Positions 8,844 through 11,235 of a stretch of 11,235 nt of DNA are shown piece by piece; the first letter of the stretch is position 1; every line of letters begins with the position of its first letter. The translations under genes and the position numbers were made by a program. The DNA is taken from NCBI RefSeq assembly GCF_000611645.1, contig NW_014011694.1:1-11235 (forward strand). The letters are read 5' to 3'. Below the pieces are notes generated by a model that saw only the letters and a program-made list of their open reading frames with translations, ran no database searches and was not told where the DNA came from. This stretch comes from Monoraphidium neglectum. Lineage: Eukaryota > Chlorophyta > Chlorophyceae > Sphaeropleales > Selenastraceae.

Positions 8844-11207
8844 TCAGAGCGGCGACTGCGCGCCTGACGTGGGGTCCAGCCAGGTGACGCCCACCCTCAG
8901 GGCATCATAGGCCAGGAACTGCACCGCCGCCCCAGGCACGATCTTCACGCAGTTGATGCCCCACCCCCGGAACAGCGCGCGCGCCAGCCCCCCCTGCTCC
9001 CCCGCCATGCCCCCGATGAGTCCTGCGTACGTCGCCCGCGCCCGCCGCGCGGCCCCGCCGCCGGCGGGGCCCGCGCCCGCGGCCAGCAGCGTGCCGGGCG
9101 CGCCGGCGAGCTGCATGCGGCGGCGGAGCGTATCTAATGGGTAGCTGCAGGTCTGGGCGGCGACGCCGGCGGCGGCGCCGCAGCCCATCTTGGCAAAGGG
9201 GTACCACCAGGCCTCCTTGCTGACCTTGTCGGAGGGCAGGTTGTGCTGCGCATGCGGGGGGCGTTTGATTGATCCGGGTCGGATGGCGGAGGGGCGGGGG
9301 TTGCGTGTGAGCAAAAGGGGCCGGCGCAGAGGCGCAGGGGTTGCGCCCGGTGGTTGCCCTTGCTGTCAGTGGAGGGAGGTGTGGAGACCGCACGCCGTGC
9401 TGGGCGGCCACCGCCTGCCTCGCGCGCGCCGCCCACAACTATGCTGGCCCCGCGCCGCTGGACAATGAGAGGTCGCCTCCGCGCCTTGCAGCATGCGCGA
9501 ATGCAGCGTGTGCCGCCCCTCGGCCCCCCAAAAAACAGACCGCAACAGAAACAGTGAGCAGAAGGTCGCGCAAAAACAGTGAGAAGCGCGTTTTGTCTAC
9601 AGGCATGCAGATCGAAGGCGCCCGCAAAATTTCGCACCTTGAAGTAGTCATACGCCGTGAAGCTCACGCTCGTGTAGACCACCACCCCCGGCAGCGACAG
9701 CGACATGCCCTTGTAGGGCGCCAGCAGGCCCTCCCGCACCACAGCAGATCGCAGCGCGGAGATCACCCCCGGCGCCGGCGTGGGCGCGTACGCGTGCGCG
9801 GCGGCGTGCGCGCCGCGCAGCGACTGATGTATGTGAATGCTGCTGCAGCCTGGGCCGTTGGAGACGCCGCTGCTGCCGCCAAATCCGGGAGTGCTTCTCA
9901 GCACGCTGCCATTATTGCCAGAGCTGCTGGCACCTATGCTGCTGATAGCTCTGCTGCCTATCTGACTTCTGCTGCTGTGAATGTCCTTGCCGCTTGCGGC
10001 GCTCCCGGTGCTACCGGTGCTCCCCCAACTGCTGCTACTGCTGCCGCTACTGCTGCCGCTGCCGCTGCTGCTGCTGCTGCTGGCCCGCGCCTGCGCAGCT
10101 GCTGCCTCGCACACCACTGCCGATGGGAGGCTGGCCGCCAGCCGCGCGCCGCCCGCGCAGCCGCCGCCTGCCGCGGGGCCCCAGGGGTGAAGGGACGCCC
10201 CCCGCGGCGGCGCCGACAGCCGCCGCCGTAGATGCTGCGGGTGCTGCTGCTGCTGCTGCTTCACAATGGGGTCAGCGGCCACCGCTGCAGAAACCGTGCT
10301 CAGCCCCCTCGCGCCAGGTGGCGCAGCGCCGCCGCCTTGCCCCGAAACCGCTCCCGGGGCTAGGGGCCCCGCCGCCGCTGCTGCTGCTGCGGCTGCCGAG
10401 GCCGCGGGCCGCGGCGCCGGCGCGGCGGGGGTCGCCACGTACGTGGTGTGTGCGGTGATGCGCGTGCGGGCAAAGTCCAGCGGATAAAACAGCAGCGTCT
10501 TGCACACCCCTGAGTGATTGTTGTGAACAGCCAGCGGCCGAGATGGGCTAAGGCAATGCACCCACCGCTTCCTGGTAGATGTATCAGCTGCATCGACAGA
10601 ACACACACATATGCACGCACGCACATGCACGCACTCAGACTCACACACTTCCCTCCTGCACTCGGCTGCGCTCGGCCTCACGCGCGCCCGCCCCTAGCCA
10701 GTGCGCGCACGCGCCTGTCGCAGCGCCCGCCGCCATCTTCTCCTGCACGCCCATGGGGCTGCCATCGGGCGGCGAGAACATCACCCTGCGGCCACGGGAC
10801 GCGCGCGGCGCGGCGAGGCGAGGGTGCCCTTTGTTAAGCAGCCGCGGCACCGGCGGGGCGGGCCGCTGTGGGGGCTGCGGCCTTCCAGGGTGCTGCCCGC
10901 TCAAACAGCAGCACCCTAAACGGATGCACGCAACGACAAGAGGTTGTCACCGCATCTCCACATACTGCCCCCCCCCAAAAAAAGAAAAATCCAAAACGAA
11001 CAGGAATGAGGGAGCGCGCCTGAACTGGTCGTGCACTGCAAATTTGAAGCCGACCTCCGGCACCAAGCGGATGACGTTGGTGCCGTTGCCCCGGAACCAC
11101 ACGCGCCAGCCGCCCTCCGCGGCGCGCATCCGCCAGAGGGCGTCCCAGGCGCCGCGGTAGCGGAGCTCGGGGGGCGCGGCGCTCAGGGACTGCACCTGGG
11201 CGAGGAT
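8844..11207 (-). CDS. Mitochondrial carrier family (SLC25) transporter, adenine-nucleotide/CoA-carrier-like, 5' end outside window
   Basis: Exons on the minus strand: 11207-11020, 10785-10715, 10509-9638 and 9245-8844 (TGA), 510 residues in one frame. The first visible exon starts after a pyrimidine-rich acceptor (ccccccag) at a codon boundary, so the initiator and the first PxD helix lie upstream of the window. Numbering from the visible start: repeat 1 has ILAQVQ, then WFRGNGTNVIRLVPEVGFKF (37-56); repeat 2 has the signature YPLDFARTR (95-103) and LLAPYKGMSLSLPGVVVYTS; repeat 3 has CSYPLDTLRRRMQ (410-422) and LFRGWGINCVKIVPGAAVQF. The PLDxxR signatures and the G-N-G-T-N/GWGIN motifs define SLC25. 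It lacks the RRRMMM motif of true ADP/ATP carriers; the repeat 1 pattern recalls ADNT1, SLC25A42 and SLC25A16-like carriers of adenine nucleotides or CoA, so the substrate is a guess. About 229 Ala/Ser/Gly/Gln-rich residues (105-333) sit in the repeat 2 matrix loop. The first two introns are GC-AG. Confidence 0.92.
9246..9637 (-). other. Carrier gene intron (392 bp, GT-AG)
   Basis: On the minus strand the donor is AAG|GTGCGA and the acceptor ATGCGCAG|CAC, phase 0, joining TAYDYFK to HNLPSDKVSK. I see no gene inside. Confidence 0.8.
10029..10083. repeat. Imperfect CTG/CCG triplet repeat coding for Ser/Gly runs
   Basis: A 55-base run of CTG, CTA and CCG triplets. On the minus strand, in frame with the carrier, it encodes a Ser/Gly-rich run. 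Exact three-base periodicity with mixed codons fits a coding low-complexity tract. Confidence 0.8.
10241..10262. repeat. CTG triplet run coding for polyglutamine in the carrier insert
   Basis: About seven CTG triplets on the plus strand; read as CAG on the minus strand they give a five-Gln run after a Lys within the carrier's low-complexity insert. Confidence 0.75.
10510..10714 (-). other. GC-AG intron of the carrier gene (205 bp)
   Basis: On the minus strand the donor reads CAG|GCGCGT and the acceptor CACTCAG|GG, phase 1, joining AAGAATG to VCKTLLFYPLD. No GT donor nearby keeps the frame: GTGCGC, four bases further, gives the wrong phase. The intron holds a CA/TG-rich alternating tract (10601-10650). 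Confidence 0.75.
10601..10650. repeat. CA/TG-rich alternating tract in carrier intron
   Basis: About 50 bases, mostly CA with CG and TA steps (acacacacatatgcacgcac...). Low-complexity, potentially Z-forming, inside the 205-bp GC-AG intron. Confidence 0.75.
10786..11019 (-). other. GC-AG intron of the carrier gene (234 bp)
   Basis: On the minus strand the donor is TTCAG|GCGCGC and the acceptor GGCCGCAG|GGTG, phase 2, splitting Arg63 in the junction HDQFR-VMFSPP. The next GT downstream (GTTTTG) is poor and out of phase with the acceptor. Confidence 0.7.
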
Positions 11208-11235
11208 CTGGGGGGGAGGGGGGAGGTGAAGGGGG

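Noticed and set aside
9134..10681. 515-residue minus-strand frame as a single-exon gene
   Set aside because: Homology begins at 10509 after an acceptor and stops at 9638 at a donor; the third carrier repeat continues in another frame from 9245.
8844..11207. Identification of the carrier as a true ADP/ATP carrier (AAC)
   Set aside because: It has LRRRMQ, not the AAC-specific RRRMMM motif, and YPLDFAR alone is not diagnostic.

Overview
The window reads as nuclear DNA of a green alga (Chlorophyta). It is very GC-rich, its genes are split by many short introns of about 140-530 bp, there are G/A/S-rich inserts inside proteins and CA/GT microsatellites in introns, and UGUAA motifs (the usual green-algal poly(A) signal) lie downstream of a stop codon. 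The best protein matches are to land-plant and algal families. I can place it no more precisely than chlorophycean or trebouxiophycean; that is inference. No RNA genes, bacterial operons, CRISPR arrays or recognisable transposons were seen.

Three protein-coding genes fill the window. (1) Positions 1-2501, minus strand: 5' part of the gene for PIG-S (Gpi17), a subunit of the ER GPI transamidase. Five exons are visible, giving 554 residues in one consistent frame; the C-terminus lies beyond base 1. (2) Positions 2760-8105, plus strand: a complete 13-exon gene for an NCS1-family nucleobase:cation symporter, 559 residues, with a basic N-terminal extension that looks like an organelle transit peptide. 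(3) Positions 8844-11207, minus strand: 3' part of a mitochondrial-carrier (SLC25) gene. Four exons give 510 residues to the stop; the first exon or exons lie beyond base 11235. All exon joins were deduced by hand from splice sites, phase and protein homology, and each coding sum is a multiple of three.

Genes 1 and 2 are divergent. Only 258 bp separate their start codons, and this gap is an AT-rich island with a perfect 15-bp palindrome and a TATA-like stretch, probably a shared bidirectional promoter. Genes 2 and 3 converge on a 738-bp gap (8106-8843) that holds two hairpins and three UGUAA motifs, all on the plus strand. The three products act in different places (ER membrane, plastid or plasma membrane, probably mitochondrial inner membrane) and show no obvious common pathway; the layout looks like ordinary eukaryotic gene packing.

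The points most worth checking are: two consecutive GC-AG introns with the same CAG|GCGCG donor in the carrier gene; a roughly 229-residue low-complexity insert in the second matrix loop of that carrier, part of which could instead be an in-frame intron; substrate-site substitutions in the NCS1 transporter (Asn and Thr in the TM3 motif); and the compact divergent promoter. I did not find convincing evidence for an undescribed multi-gene system.
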